Source: an uncultured Chitinophaga sp. (GTDB lineage Bacteria; Bacteroidota; Bacteroidia; Chitinophagales; Chitinophagaceae). From it: a DNA stretch of 64,000 nucleotides. The first letter of the stretch is position 1, and each line of letters starts with the position of its first letter. Location: NCBI RefSeq assembly GCF_902168175.1, contig NZ_CABHOU010000054.1, positions 1 through 64,000 of the forward strand. The letters are read 5' to 3'. The notes under the pieces are model-generated. The model saw only the letters and a list, made by a program, of their open reading frames with translations, searched no databases and was not told the origin of the DNA. A program made the translations under genes and the position numbers. This document shows, in pieces, positions 41,039 through 50,587 of the stretch.

Positions 41039-43396
41039 TCAGTCATTTCGCAGGCTATTTGCCGGGTTGGCACCAGTGGCCCTGTAGGTTTGTGAAAGAA
41101 TGGCGGTTAGTGCGATAACGAGCAGTACACTTAAGCAGAGCAAAAAGCTGCCTGCGCCCACGGGTACACGATCGGCAAAGTTTTGCAGGAACAGTGCGCT
41201 CAATACATACCCGATCGGGAAAGCGATGCAGCCCGCAATGAACAGCAATTTGATAAAGCCCCGTGAAAGCAGCCATAACAGGCTGTTTACACCGGCGCCC
41301 ATTACTTTACGGATGCTTATTTCCTTACGCCTGCTTTCAGTGCTGTAAATCACGAGGGCGAGCAATCCCAGTCCGGCGATAACGATGGTCATAAATGCGA
41401 GGTAACCCAATAACGAAACGGCGGAGCGCTGGCTATTGGCTTCCTGTATTTCTTCCTTTAGCCAGGTGTACTGAAACGTTTTGCCCGGGTACAATGCCGC
41501 CCATGCAGCAGCTATCTGTTTCTCGGTGTTATCGTGATTGTTGTCGTCCGTTTGCACCAGCAACCGGTTAATGTTTCCAGGATCATAACTAATGATCATC
41601 GGGGCAATGTTGCGGCCCACGTTCTCGTAAGTGAAGTCTTTCGTTATACCGGTGATGGCCAGGCGTGTGCTATCGTTCACCTGCAGGAATTGTCCAATAG
41701 CAGCGGCATTGGATTTATAACCCAGTGCCAGCACTGCTTTTTCATTGATCAGCGCTTCGCCCTGCCGCGCGATATTGCGGCCGGTAGCTACCTGGAGCTG
41801 TAATACGTTGGAGAAGGCCGTGTCGGCGGAGAGGTAATTAAACCGGATAGCGTTGATGTCTATGCTGCGGCCGGCCCTTTTACCAATGTTGGCAGCCGTA
41901 GCGGTGATGTTGTTGATATTACCCAGTGTCCTGAGTTCGGATGCCAGCAGCGCAGGATCGGTGCCATTCAACGGGATGTTCAGGATATTAGCCGCACGCT
42001 GATCGTAAGCGGCCACCGCACCCATATGATCGAACTGACGGTAAAACGATAGCAGGAAAATACTCACTACCAGCGATAACGATAACTGGAAAACGATGAG
42101 TGATTTACGCAGGTTCAGGTTGCCGAAGAGTCGTGTGAGCGATACGTTTTTCAACACCTCCAATGGTTTAAAGGAGGATAAGATCCAGGCGGGCAGGGCA
42201 CCGGCGAGTAACCCGGTGAACACGCTGAAGGCGGCAAACAACATCAGCACTACCGGATCAAGTGATACGCGCGGCACCAGTTGCTCGCCCTGCGAAAACA
42301 CACTGGTGTTCGAAAGGCTTATCAGTAGTACGTAGGCCAACCCCAGTGCGAAAAAGGCCATCAGTAAGGCTTCCATAATGTACTGGGCAAATATCTGCGA
42401 TCGTTTGGCACCACTCACTTTTCGTATGCCTACTTCTTTTGCACGGCCAAGCGAGCGTACGATAGAGAGATTGGTATAGTTGAAGCAGGCAGCGATCAGG
42501 ATGATCAGCGCAATGCCTATGGGTCCGAGGATTTTACCCCAGGTGGCACCACGGCTGATGTCGTTGTACATATCGTCGGAACCGGGTGTAATTTTATGGA
42601 AAGGCTGCAACTGGAAACGGAAGTTGCCGTTACTATTGTTTTGAGAGGCATCGGCAGTAAGGCGGTCGAGCGTAGTTTGCAGCGCTGCGGCGCTTGTACC
42701 GGGCTTAAGCACCACGTAGGTATAAGCATCCTGGAACGACTGCCAGTTGCTGGAAGATGCGGGAAGCAGCTTGCTTTTCTCCAACTGTACCACCGTGGAG
42801 AACGACGCAAAAGCATCGAACTGGATATGCGATTTATGCTCCGTTGTTTCCATCACGCCGGTTACCTGGAACGCGCCAAGTCGTTCGATGTTGATGGTTT
42901 TGCCAAGCGCCGGTTCATTGCCGAAAAACTTTTGCGCTACCACATCGGCCAGCACAATGCTGTTGGGAAGTTGCAAAGCATTACTGGCATTGCCTGCCAG
43001 TAAGCGAAACCCGAATACGGGCAACACGTCAGAGGTGGTGAAGGCGGCGTGTAGCTGTAGTGCTTTGCCAGGTGTAGAGGCCTGGCCGTTGATAGCCGGG
43101 TACAGCGTAACACTCCGCTCTACGATGGTCTTATTATTCAGTAGTTCAGCAAACAAAGGAATAGGTGTACTGGCCAGTTGCCAGGTTTGCCCATGCTTAT
43201 TGGTTACTTTACTGGTAACGCGATAGGTACGCTCCGGGGCGGGATTAAAACGATCGATCGCCAGTTCCTGTTTGGTAGTGATGATCACCATCAGGCAAAC
43301 ACTCATGCTAAGCGCCAGACCGCTGATGTTGATAAAAGTAAACAGTTTGTGTTTAGCGAGATTCCTGAAGGCGATCTTTAAATAGCTGCGGAGCAT
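41039..43396 (-). CDS. FtsX/MacB-type ABC transporter permease
   Basis: A 785-residue permease. It has an N-terminal membrane helix (about 20-45), a MacB_PCD periplasmic domain (about 50-235), and three helices carrying an FtsX domain (about 270-410, with RSLGRAKEVGIRKVSGAKRSQIF). A second periplasmic domain and a second FtsX unit (about 665-780, ESRRKEISIRKVMGAGVNSLLWLLS) follow. The 4+4 helix layout with the IRKVxGA motif twice is typical of Bacteroidota permeases of the MacB superfamily. These are often mechanotransmission or peptide/lipoprotein systems rather than classical importers. No ATPase gene is adjacent, so its ATPase is elsewhere. The start is ATG 43396 (MLRSYLKIAFRNLAKHK). Confidence 0.93.
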   Translation of the reverse strand: MLRSYLKIAFRNLAKHKLFTFINISGLALSMSVCLMVIITTKQELAIDRFNPAPERTYRVTSKVTNKHGQTWQLASTPIPLFAELLNNKTIVERSVTLYPAINGQASTPGKALQLHAAFTTSDVLPVFGFRLLAGNASNALQLPNSIVLADVVAQKFFGNEPALGKTINIERLGAFQVTGVMETTEHKSHIQFDAFASFSTVVQLEKSKLLPASSSNWQSFQDAYTYVVLKPGTSAAALQTTLDRLTADASQNNSNGNFRFQLQPFHKITPGSDDMYNDISRGATWGKILGPIGIALIILIAACFNYTNLSIVRSLGRAKEVGIRKVSGAKRSQIFAQYIMEALLMAFFALGLAYVLLISLSNTSVFSQGEQLVPRVSLDPVVLMLFAAFSVFTGLLAGALPAWILSSFKPLEVLKNVSLTRLFGNLNLRKSLIVFQLSLSLVVSIFLLSFYRQFDHMGAVAAYDQRAANILNIPLNGTDPALLASELRTLGNINNITATAANIGKRAGRSIDINAIRFNYLSADTAFSNVLQLQVATGRNIARQGEALINEKAVLALGYKSNAAAIGQFLQVNDSTRLAITGITKDFTYENVGRNIAPMIISYDPGNINRLLVQTDDNNHDNTEKQIAAAWAALYPGKTFQYTWLKEEIQEANSQRSAVSLLGYLAFMTIVIAGLGLLALVIYSTESRRKEISIRKVMGAGVNSLLWLLSRGFIKLLFIAGCIAFPIGYVLSALFLQNFADRVPVGAGSFLLCLSVLLVIALTAILSQTYRATGANPANSLRND

Positions 43397-43566
43397 GAGC
43401 GGGATTTTAGATAGAAAGGCACAAATGAAATACCATTTATCACCACTATTCCATATCAATTAACTATGATTTAATTATTTTTATATATGTCCGGTTCCGG
43501 TCAAATGCTGTGCGGTTGGGAGTCCTGATAAATATACGGCCCGGCATTTGGAATTACGTAGAAAAT

Positions 43567-44196
43567 ATGTCTATATTGACTACTGCTAACCAATCATTTA
43601 GTATGCAGAATCCTTATATCCTCGTTGTGGAAGATGAGCGGCTGGTGGCAGAGAACGTTGCGTCTATACTTATGCAGGCGGGATATCCCAAAGTTTGGCT
43701 GGCAGATACGCCTCAGGCGGCGTTGGATTATGTGCAGAAATACCCGGTAAACCTGGTCATCTGCGATATTCAGTTGCACGGTCAGCATGTTGGAACATCG
43801 ATTGTCCAGAAGATAAAAGCGATGCGCCCGGTGGCGATTATTTATCTTACTGCCTACTCCGACCAGCAAACGCTGGATATGGCGCTGGCTACCGAGCCGG
43901 TTGCTTACCTGTTGAAGCCGTTTACGGACAGGCAGTTGCTGGTAGCCGTGAAGATGGGCTTACGTTTGCAGATGGGCGCGCCGGGGGTGGACACTTTTCC
44001 GAGACCATCGGCCCGTGAAATTGAGATCATACAATGCCTGGCAGAGGGCATGAGCAGCAACGCGATAGCGGTTAAATTAAACATCAGCGAAAACACAGTG
44101 AACACACATCGCCGCAATCTTTTAAAGAAATACGATCTTGAGCGTACTTCAGAGATGGTAGCTATTGCTATCAAACAAAAATGGATCAAACTATAG
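43567..44196 (+). CDS. LuxR/NarL-type response regulator
   Basis: A 209-residue regulator. The receiver covers about residues 16-130, with LVVEDER, the acceptor aspartate in LVICDIQLHGQHVG and LLKPFTDRQLL. The C-terminal LuxR-type HTH spans about 145-205 (SAREIEIIQCLAEGMSSNAIAVKLNISENTVNTHRRNL). The MxxA/SxxE-type receiver with IQLHG rather than MPxxxG resembles regulators paired with HisKA_2/HWE kinases. Such a kinase follows 4 bp downstream. The start is ATG 43567; ATG 43603 is possible. Confidence 0.92.
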   Translation: MSILTTANQSFSMQNPYILVVEDERLVAENVASILMQAGYPKVWLADTPQAALDYVQKYPVNLVICDIQLHGQHVGTSIVQKIKAMRPVAIIYLTAYSDQQTLDMALATEPVAYLLKPFTDRQLLVAVKMGLRLQMGAPGVDTFPRPSAREIEIIQCLAEGMSSNAIAVKLNISENTVNTHRRNLLKKYDLERTSEMVAIAIKQKWIKL

Positions 44197-44200
44197 CGTT

Positions 44201-45517
44201 ATGATGCAGCGCATCAGGAATTTCACGGACCTTATTGCCGGCGATGATCAGTACTTCTCCTTCGAGCACCGCATCTTCAACCTCATCAGCTTTTTTATTT
44301 TCCTGTTCACGATGGTTGGCGGTATCAGTAATTACCTGATAGGCCTGCATCCGATGACGGTGTACCTGAGTATTGCGGGTTGGTGTATATCTGGCGCGTT
44401 ATACTACCGTTCGCGCCTGCAGGGCATCTTCAACCTTTACTCTATTGCCTTTTACACGCTGGGTACCATGCTTTGCCTGGGCGGCATGTACTTCTATAAC
44501 GCAGGCATGAGCGGCACCACCGTATACCTCATTGTGATGCTGTTAAACGTATTGCTGATTATAGTGCCGCCACGCGCGAGCAACTATTACTGGCTTTGTG
44601 CGGTATTATACCTCACTATGTTAACCGACATCCTGCTGGAATACGCATTCCCGGAAATGATTATCGGGTATGCCACCCCCATGGAAAAGCTGCTGGACCA
44701 TACCATTACCCTGATCTACTCGATCATCATCACCATGATTGTGATCATTGCTTTTCGTAGTAGTTACGACAAAGAGCGGGAGCGGGCGAGGAAGCAGAAC
44801 AACGAACTGAAGCTGCTGAACGAACAGATAGCGCAGCAAAAGGAAGCCCTGATGAAACAGGCGGCGGAACTGGAGCAATCGTACCAGTCGCTGATGGCGC
44901 GCAACGAGTTTATACAAACTTTATTAAGAGAATTAAATCACCGGGTAAAGAACAACCTGCAACTGGTGTCGAGCCTGTTAAGTCTGCAGGGTGGCAGGCT
45001 GGAAGATGAAGCGGCCAAACAGATCGTGCTGGAAAGTAAGAACAGGCTGGTGTCTGTACTGCTGATTCATCAGCGGCTGTATGGCGACGACCACTCCACA
45101 GATGTAGCTATGCACGAGTATTTGCCGGAATTGGTTGAAACCATCATGTATTCCTACTTCGGTAATTTTAACGAGGATACGGCTGAATACAAGATAGCCC
45201 CGGTATCGTTGCATGTGGAGAAAGCCATACCCCTGGCGCTAATTGCCAACGAGTTAATTACTAACAGCTTCAAACACGCGTTTAAAGAAACATCTTTGCC
45301 AAAGTTGCTGATCGCTTTTGAACAGCGGCAGGGGCAATATGTGTTTGAGATATCCGATAATGGCTGCGGGTTACCCGCCAATGTGCATGCTTCCGGACAT
45401 ACGTTCGGCCTGCGGCTGGTCGATTCGCTGGTGCAACAGTTGGGTGGTCAGTTGGAAATGAATACAGGAAATGGCACCAGGATCCGAGTATTATTTGGAA
45501 ATACCCCTTATCTGTAG
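44201..45517 (+). CDS. HisKA_2-type sensor histidine kinase with multi-helix membrane sensor
   Basis: A 438-residue kinase. Six membrane helices cover about residues 25-195 (FNLISFFIFLFTMVGGISNYLIG is the first), and a coiled coil covers about 200-245. The HisKA_2 dimerisation motif is LLRELNHRVKNNLQLVSSLLSLQ (about 247, with H in NHRVKNNL). The HATPase_c domain has LIANELITNSFKHAF (about 345), SDNGCGLPANV and HTFGLRLVDSLVQQLGG. It is translated 4 bp after its probable partner regulator. The tandem ATG 44201/44204 is chosen as start. The signal is unknown. Confidence 0.92.
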   Translation: MMQRIRNFTDLIAGDDQYFSFEHRIFNLISFFIFLFTMVGGISNYLIGLHPMTVYLSIAGWCISGALYYRSRLQGIFNLYSIAFYTLGTMLCLGGMYFYNAGMSGTTVYLIVMLLNVLLIIVPPRASNYYWLCAVLYLTMLTDILLEYAFPEMIIGYATPMEKLLDHTITLIYSIIITMIVIIAFRSSYDKERERARKQNNELKLLNEQIAQQKEALMKQAAELEQSYQSLMARNEFIQTLLRELNHRVKNNLQLVSSLLSLQGGRLEDEAAKQIVLESKNRLVSVLLIHQRLYGDDHSTDVAMHEYLPELVETIMYSYFGNFNEDTAEYKIAPVSLHVEKAIPLALIANELITNSFKHAFKETSLPKLLIAFEQRQGQYVFEISDNGCGLPANVHASGHTFGLRLVDSLVQQLGGQLEMNTGNGTRIRVLFGNTPYL

Positions 45518-45778
45518 AGAAATATCCCCATTAAGCACCTTTGCCGGATAAACAATATTCGTGCTACTGTGGCGGGTTGGCGCTTATTTTGTAACTATAT
45601 TTTTTGGTTGATGTACAACTTCGTTTCTGCTATTATATTTGCGGGCATTAGATCTTTTTTAGCGGTCTAAGCTGCTGAAAGAGCAGACGTTAAGAAGCAG
45701 ATTTCGAGTTAATGCCTTTTGCCGACCAGCTTCTTTTCGTGGCAGCCTGTACCAGAAAATATAAAAAGAATACGTTCC

Positions 45779-48700
45779 ATGAATTCTTCTTTTAAACGCA
45801 ACCTGTTGATTGGCTTCGGGTTATCCCTTTTATTGCTGATCATTAGTTCCGTAGCGTCTTACAACAGTATTCAGAACCTGCTGAAAAGCGCACAGCTGGT
45901 AGATCATACCACTGCTGTGATCCAGAACCTGGAAGGTGTATTGTCTATGATGAAGGATGCAGAAACCGGTCAGCGCGGGTATTTGCTCACCGAAGACGAA
46001 ACGTTTCTGGATCCTTACTACGGAGCCGCCGACAGTGCCCTTACGCAACTGGCAATTGTTGAACAAATGACGAGCGATAACGAACTTCAGCAGGCGAGTG
46101 TCAAATCGCTTCGTGCGGTAGTGAGTGTGCGGTTAGGCATGCTTAAAAGCCTTACTGATTTAAAACGCAACCGCAAGTTGATCAATACGGATTCGCTGCG
46201 CATAGGAAAATACCACATGGATGAAATCCGCGGTATTGTGAAGCAAATGTCGGACCGCGAGCGTTTACTGCTGATCGCGCGTACCCAGCGGCTGAACAAG
46301 ATATCCGGTTTTACGCCTATCCTCATTATTATTACTGCTTTCCTCTCCCTGCTTATCACCTCCGTGTTTTACACGCGTGTAAAAACCGACTTCGATGAAC
46401 GCAGTAAGTTGCACAATGCATTACAGGAAAAGGATGCCGACATTGCCCGCCGTATAGAACTGATCCGTAAAATAGCCGAGCAAATTTCTAATGGCGATTA
46501 TACAACAAGAGCGAAGGATGAGGGGGGCGATGGTCTTGGTAATCTCTCTTTTGCGATCAACCGCATGGCCTATTCGCTCGAAACGTCTTTCACGCAGTTG
46601 TCTGAAAACGAATGGCAGCAAACGGGCATCGCCGGTTTGAATGATAAGATGGTGGGGGAGAAAGATACGGAAGAGTTGACGAACAATATTCTCGACTTCC
46701 TGGCCAGTTATACCAACAGCCAGGTAGGCGTTTTATATCTCGCCGAAAACGATAAAATGCTGCGTCTCTACGGCAGTTACGCCCTTTCTCTGAAAGATAA
46801 AAAGGAATACGTGACCATTGGCGAAGGCCTGGTGGGGCAATGTATGCAGGGTGGCAAAGTACTGTTGCTGAAAGATATTCCGGCCCATGCTATTACACTG
46901 AGTTACGCGGCGGGAGAAATAAAACCGGTAAACATCATAGCCGTTCCTATCTTCCACGAGAATAAAGTGGTTGCCGTGATAGAACTGGCTTCCATTCACG
47001 AATACAGTGCGGCGGAACAGGCTTACCTGAACAGCATTACCCACAATGTTGGTATCGCTATTGTGTCGGCCGAAAACCGCCGTAAAATGCAGGACCTGCT
47101 GGAGGAAACGCAGGCGCAAAGCGAGGAACTGCAAACGCAGCATGGCGAACTCGAGAACCTGAACATGGAGCTGGAAGTACAAACGCAGAAGCTGCAGGTA
47201 TCGGAGGAAGAGCTGAAAGTGCAGCAGGAAGAGCTGATGCAATCCAATACTGAACTGGAAGAACGCAGCAGGCTGCTGGAAGAAAGGAATCAAATTATCA
47301 TTAACCGTAACCTTGAAATACAACAGAAGGCCGAAGAGTTAGAGCTAAGCACTAAATACAAGTCGGAATTCCTCGCGAACATGTCGCACGAACTCCGTAC
47401 ACCACTAAACTCCATTCTTCTGCTTAGCCGCCTGATGTCGGAGAACAATGATAAAAACCTGCTGCCCGACCAGATAGAGTACGCGCAGGTGATATTCACG
47501 TCGGGTAAAGGTTTACTTACGCTGGTAGACGAAATTCTCGACCTCTCGAAAATAGAAGCGGGTAAAATGGAACTGGAATTCCGGCAGGTGTATTTATCCT
47601 CTGTCATTTCCAATCTCCAGTCGCTGTTCGAGCCTATTGCCAAAGAGAAAGGACTGGAACTGAGGATAAAAACCGCGTCCGGTTTGCCGGCCACTATTGA
47701 AACCGATCATCTCCGCCTGGAACAGGTAATGAACAACCTGTTATCCAACGCCCTGAAGTTTACGGCTAAAGGTTCCGTAAGTCTGATGGTGGATATGGAT
47801 AAAAGCGGTGATGCGGTGACCTTTACCGTAAAAGATACTGGCATCGGTATTTCGGAAGATAAACAACAGGTAATATTCGAGGCCTTCCAGCAGGCCGACG
47901 GTTCTACCCGCCGCAAGTATGGTGGTACAGGTCTGGGTCTTTCTATTAGCCGCGAATTGGTGAAACTGCTGGGCGGTACGCTTAGTCTGCGCAGTGTGCC
48001 AGGTGAGGGCAGCGAGTTTACCGTGATCGTTCCCTTAGTGCCGCCAACTGAACAACCACAGGAAGTAAAGCCGGAGCCACGCATTAAACCCGCTTATAAC
48101 AAAGAGCATATCAAACCGCAATACACCACTGATATCATCCCCGAGTCTATCGACGACGACCGCGCCGACGTTTCGGCTGGCGACCGTGTGATACTGATCG
48201 TAGAGGATGACACCCACTTCGCGAAGGCGCTACTCAGCTTTACCCGTTCACGCGGTTATAAGGGAGTAGTGTCCGTACGCGGGGACGAAGCCCTGGGCCT
48301 GGCTATACAGTTCCAGCCGATAGGTGTTTTGCTGGACATAATGCTACCCGTGAAAGATGGCTGGCAGGTAATGGAAGAACTGAAGAACGAACCCAGGACC
48401 AAAGCCATACCCGTACACATTATGTCGTCGATGGAGGTAAAACGCGAAAGCCTGATGAAAGGCGCTATCGACTTCATCAGTAAACCACTGGCGGCAGAAG
48501 GTATGCAGGTGATATTTGAGAAGATGGAATTTGTGCTGAACCGCTCCTCCAAAAAAGTGCTGATCGTGGAGGAGAACAGTAAACACGCCAAGGCGCTGGC
48601 TTACTTCCTCGGTACATATAATGTAAACTCTGAAATCGGTAACAGCGTACAAAATGGTATAGAATTGCTGAAGCAGCAGGATGTGGATTGCGTGATACTG

Positions 48701-49363
48701 GATATGGGCATTCCCGACCAGCAGGCCTACGCCACACTGGAAGCCGTGAAAGAAATTGATGGTATGGAGAAGCTGCCTATCATCATCTTCACTGGAAAAA
48801 GTCTGAGCAAAACGGAAGAACAACGCATCCGCCAGTACGCCGATTCTATCGTAGTTAAAACCGCCCATTCCTACCAGCGGATTCTCGATGAAGTATCGCT
48901 GTTTCTGCACCTGGTGGAAGAGAACGATAAGACAACGGATAATGGTGGACAGAAGATGTCGGTACTAAACGAAGTATTAAAAGATAAAGTGGTGCTGGTA
49001 GCCGACGATGATGTGCGTAACATCTTCTCCCTTACCAAAGCCCTGGAGAAACACCAGATGCACGTAGTAAGCGCCACTGATGGCAGAGAGGCGTTAGAAC
49101 AGCTGGAGAAAGGCCCTGTGCCCGATGTGGTGTTAATGGATATGATGATGCCCGAGATGGACGGTTATGAAAGTATCTCCAAAATACGGAAGGACCCACG
49201 TTTTGCCTCTTTGCCGATTATTGCGGTAACGGCGAAAGCCATGATGGGCGACAGGGAAAAATGTATACAGGCAGGCGCCTCCGATTACATTTCCAAACCG
49301 GTAGATATAGATCAACTTTTGTCGTTACTGCGGGTTTGGCTGTACGACAGGGCTTTCAGATAG
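45779..49363 (+). CDS. CHASE3-HAMP-GAF hybrid histidine kinase with three receiver domains
   Basis: A 1194-residue membrane kinase. TM1 lies at about 10-30. A CHASE3 domain covers about 35-175 (MMKDAETGQRGYLLTEDETF is the signature), and TM2 lies at about 182-204. HAMP follows (about 225-280), then a GAF domain (about 300-435) and a glutamate/glutamine-rich coiled coil (about 437-525, many EE and QEE pairs). HisKA follows (FLANMSHELRTPLNSILLLS, about 536), then HATPase_c (NNLLSNALKFT, DTGIGISEDKQ, GGTGLGLSISRELVKLLGG). The three REC domains start at about 803, 926 and 1070. ATG 45779 gives the proper membrane start. It heads a tight set with a REC protein, CheR and CheB. Confidence 0.94.
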   Translation: MNSSFKRNLLIGFGLSLLLLIISSVASYNSIQNLLKSAQLVDHTTAVIQNLEGVLSMMKDAETGQRGYLLTEDETFLDPYYGAADSALTQLAIVEQMTSDNELQQASVKSLRAVVSVRLGMLKSLTDLKRNRKLINTDSLRIGKYHMDEIRGIVKQMSDRERLLLIARTQRLNKISGFTPILIIITAFLSLLITSVFYTRVKTDFDERSKLHNALQEKDADIARRIELIRKIAEQISNGDYTTRAKDEGGDGLGNLSFAINRMAYSLETSFTQLSENEWQQTGIAGLNDKMVGEKDTEELTNNILDFLASYTNSQVGVLYLAENDKMLRLYGSYALSLKDKKEYVTIGEGLVGQCMQGGKVLLLKDIPAHAITLSYAAGEIKPVNIIAVPIFHENKVVAVIELASIHEYSAAEQAYLNSITHNVGIAIVSAENRRKMQDLLEETQAQSEELQTQHGELENLNMELEVQTQKLQVSEEELKVQQEELMQSNTELEERSRLLEERNQIIINRNLEIQQKAEELELSTKYKSEFLANMSHELRTPLNSILLLSRLMSENNDKNLLPDQIEYAQVIFTSGKGLLTLVDEILDLSKIEAGKMELEFRQVYLSSVISNLQSLFEPIAKEKGLELRIKTASGLPATIETDHLRLEQVMNNLLSNALKFTAKGSVSLMVDMDKSGDAVTFTVKDTGIGISEDKQQVIFEAFQQADGSTRRKYGGTGLGLSISRELVKLLGGTLSLRSVPGEGSEFTVIVPLVPPTEQPQEVKPEPRIKPAYNKEHIKPQYTTDIIPESIDDDRADVSAGDRVILIVEDDTHFAKALLSFTRSRGYKGVVSVRGDEALGLAIQFQPIGVLLDIMLPVKDGWQVMEELKNEPRTKAIPVHIMSSMEVKRESLMKGAIDFISKPLAAEGMQVIFEKMEFVLNRSSKKVLIVEENSKHAKALAYFLGTYNVNSEIGNSVQNGIELLKQQDVDCVILDMGIPDQQAYATLEAVKEIDGMEKLPIIIFTGKSLSKTEEQRIRQYADSIVVKTAHSYQRILDEVSLFLHLVEENDKTTDNGGQKMSVLNEVLKDKVVLVADDDVRNIFSLTKALEKHQMHVVSATDGREALEQLEKGPVPDVVLMDMMMPEMDGYESISKIRKDPRFASLPIIAVTAKAMMGDREKCIQAGASDYISKPVDIDQLLSLLRVWLYDRAFR

Positions 49364-49385
49364 TTTAACATTCTTTACAGGAACA

Positions 49386-49757
49386 ATGGAAAAAGAAATC
49401 CTGATCGTTGACGATGATGTGCGCAACATTTTTGCGTTAAAGGCTGTATTGAAAAGTAGGGGTATAACCTGCCTTACCGCCGGAAGTGCGGCAGAAGCAC
49501 TCACTATGCTGAGAAACCGCAACAATATTGGCATGGTGTTAATGGACATTATGATGCCCGATATGGATGGTTATGAAGCAATAGCAATATTGCGTGGTAT
49601 TGAGGCCATAAAATTGCTTCCCATTATCGCAGTAACCGCCAAAGCAATGAAGGGCGACCGTGAAAAGTGCCTCCAGGCTGGCTTTGATGGATATGTATCG
49701 AAACCGATCGATGTAGACGAATTATTGATAAAGATAAAAGAATACTTTACCGGCTAA
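49386..49757 (+). CDS. Single-domain response regulator
   Basis: A 123-residue CheY-like receiver without an output domain. The acidic pocket is IVDDDVRNIF, the acceptor aspartate is in LMDIMMPDMDGYEA (near 58), and the switch region is PIIAVTAKAMKGDREKC with lysine in VSKPIDVDEL. It strongly resembles the third REC of the preceding kinase: DDDVRNIF, IIAVTAKAM and GDREKC are shared. This suggests duplication or phosphotransfer from the same kinase. It lies 22 bp after the kinase gene, and its TAA overlaps the cheR ATG by one base (TAATG). Confidence 0.94.
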   Translation: MEKEILIVDDDVRNIFALKAVLKSRGITCLTAGSAAEALTMLRNRNNIGMVLMDIMMPDMDGYEAIAILRGIEAIKLLPIIAVTAKAMKGDREKCLQAGFDGYVSKPIDVDELLIKIKEYFTG

Positions 49758-50587
49758 TGTTGCGCACCCATTACATAAGTGAAGAAGAGGTAAGCATACT
49801 TTTAAATGATGTGCTGGAGTTGTACGGATATGATTTTACAGATTATGCCCATGCATCTATCAACCGTCGTGTAAATTATCTTTTTAAGAAAGATCGCTTT
49901 GCCAGTTTTGCCGAGTTCCGTTACAGGGTGAGGAACGATAAAGCTTATGTAACACGCTTCGTAGAGGAAATCACCGTGAACGTTACAGAAATGTTCCGTG
50001 ATCCGTTTTTCTACAGCGCATTAAAGGCGGAAGTGCTGCCCGTGCTGGCCACCTACCCCTTCATTCGGATATGGCATGCCGGTTGTTCCACCGGCGAGGA
50101 AGTATACTCCCTCGCGATATTACTGGAAGAGGCAAACATGTTACACAAAGCAAAGATCTACGCCACCGATATTAATAACACTGTATTGGAAAAAGCTCGT
50201 AAAGGAATCTTTCCGCTGGCGCATATGCAACAGTACTCCCGCAATTACATTCAGATGGGGGGTACGAAGGACTTTTCCAAATACTATACGGCCAATTACG
50301 AGTACGCCAAGTTTAACGAAAACTTCTCCAAACAGATCGTATTTGCAGCGCACAACCTGGTTACGGATCATTCCTTTAACGAGTTCCAGTTGATCGTATG
50401 CCGCAATGTGCTCATCTACTTTAATAAAACCCTGCAGGATAAAATACTTCACCTTTTCGACGACAGCCTCGAAACATTTGGCTTTTTGGCTTTAGGGTCG
50501 AAAGAAACGCTCAACTTTACCAGTATATCGTCTAAATTCAGGCAATTGGAAAACAGGCAGAAGATATGGAGGAAAATAACCTTATAA
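49757..50587 (+). CDS. cheR: CheR-type protein-glutamate methyltransferase
   Basis: A 276-residue SAM-dependent methyltransferase that esterifies glutamates on signalling coiled coils. The N-terminal CheR_N helical domain (about 1-75) leads to NVTEMFRDPFFY. The SAM-binding motif IWHAGCSTGEEVYSLAILLEE lies near 100, YATDINNTVLEKARKGIFP near 135, and CRNVLIYFNKTLQDKIL near 215. No TPR tail is present. In classical systems CheR acts on chemoreceptors, but no receptor gene is in this window. Translation is probably coupled at both ends: a 1-bp overlap with the REC gene and 22 bp with cheB. Confidence 0.93.
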   Translation: MLRTHYISEEEVSILLNDVLELYGYDFTDYAHASINRRVNYLFKKDRFASFAEFRYRVRNDKAYVTRFVEEITVNVTEMFRDPFFYSALKAEVLPVLATYPFIRIWHAGCSTGEEVYSLAILLEEANMLHKAKIYATDINNTVLEKARKGIFPLAHMQQYSRNYIQMGGTKDFSKYYTANYEYAKFNENFSKQIVFAAHNLVTDHSFNEFQLIVCRNVLIYFNKTLQDKILHLFDDSLETFGFLALGSKETLNFTSISSKFRQLENRQKIWRKITL

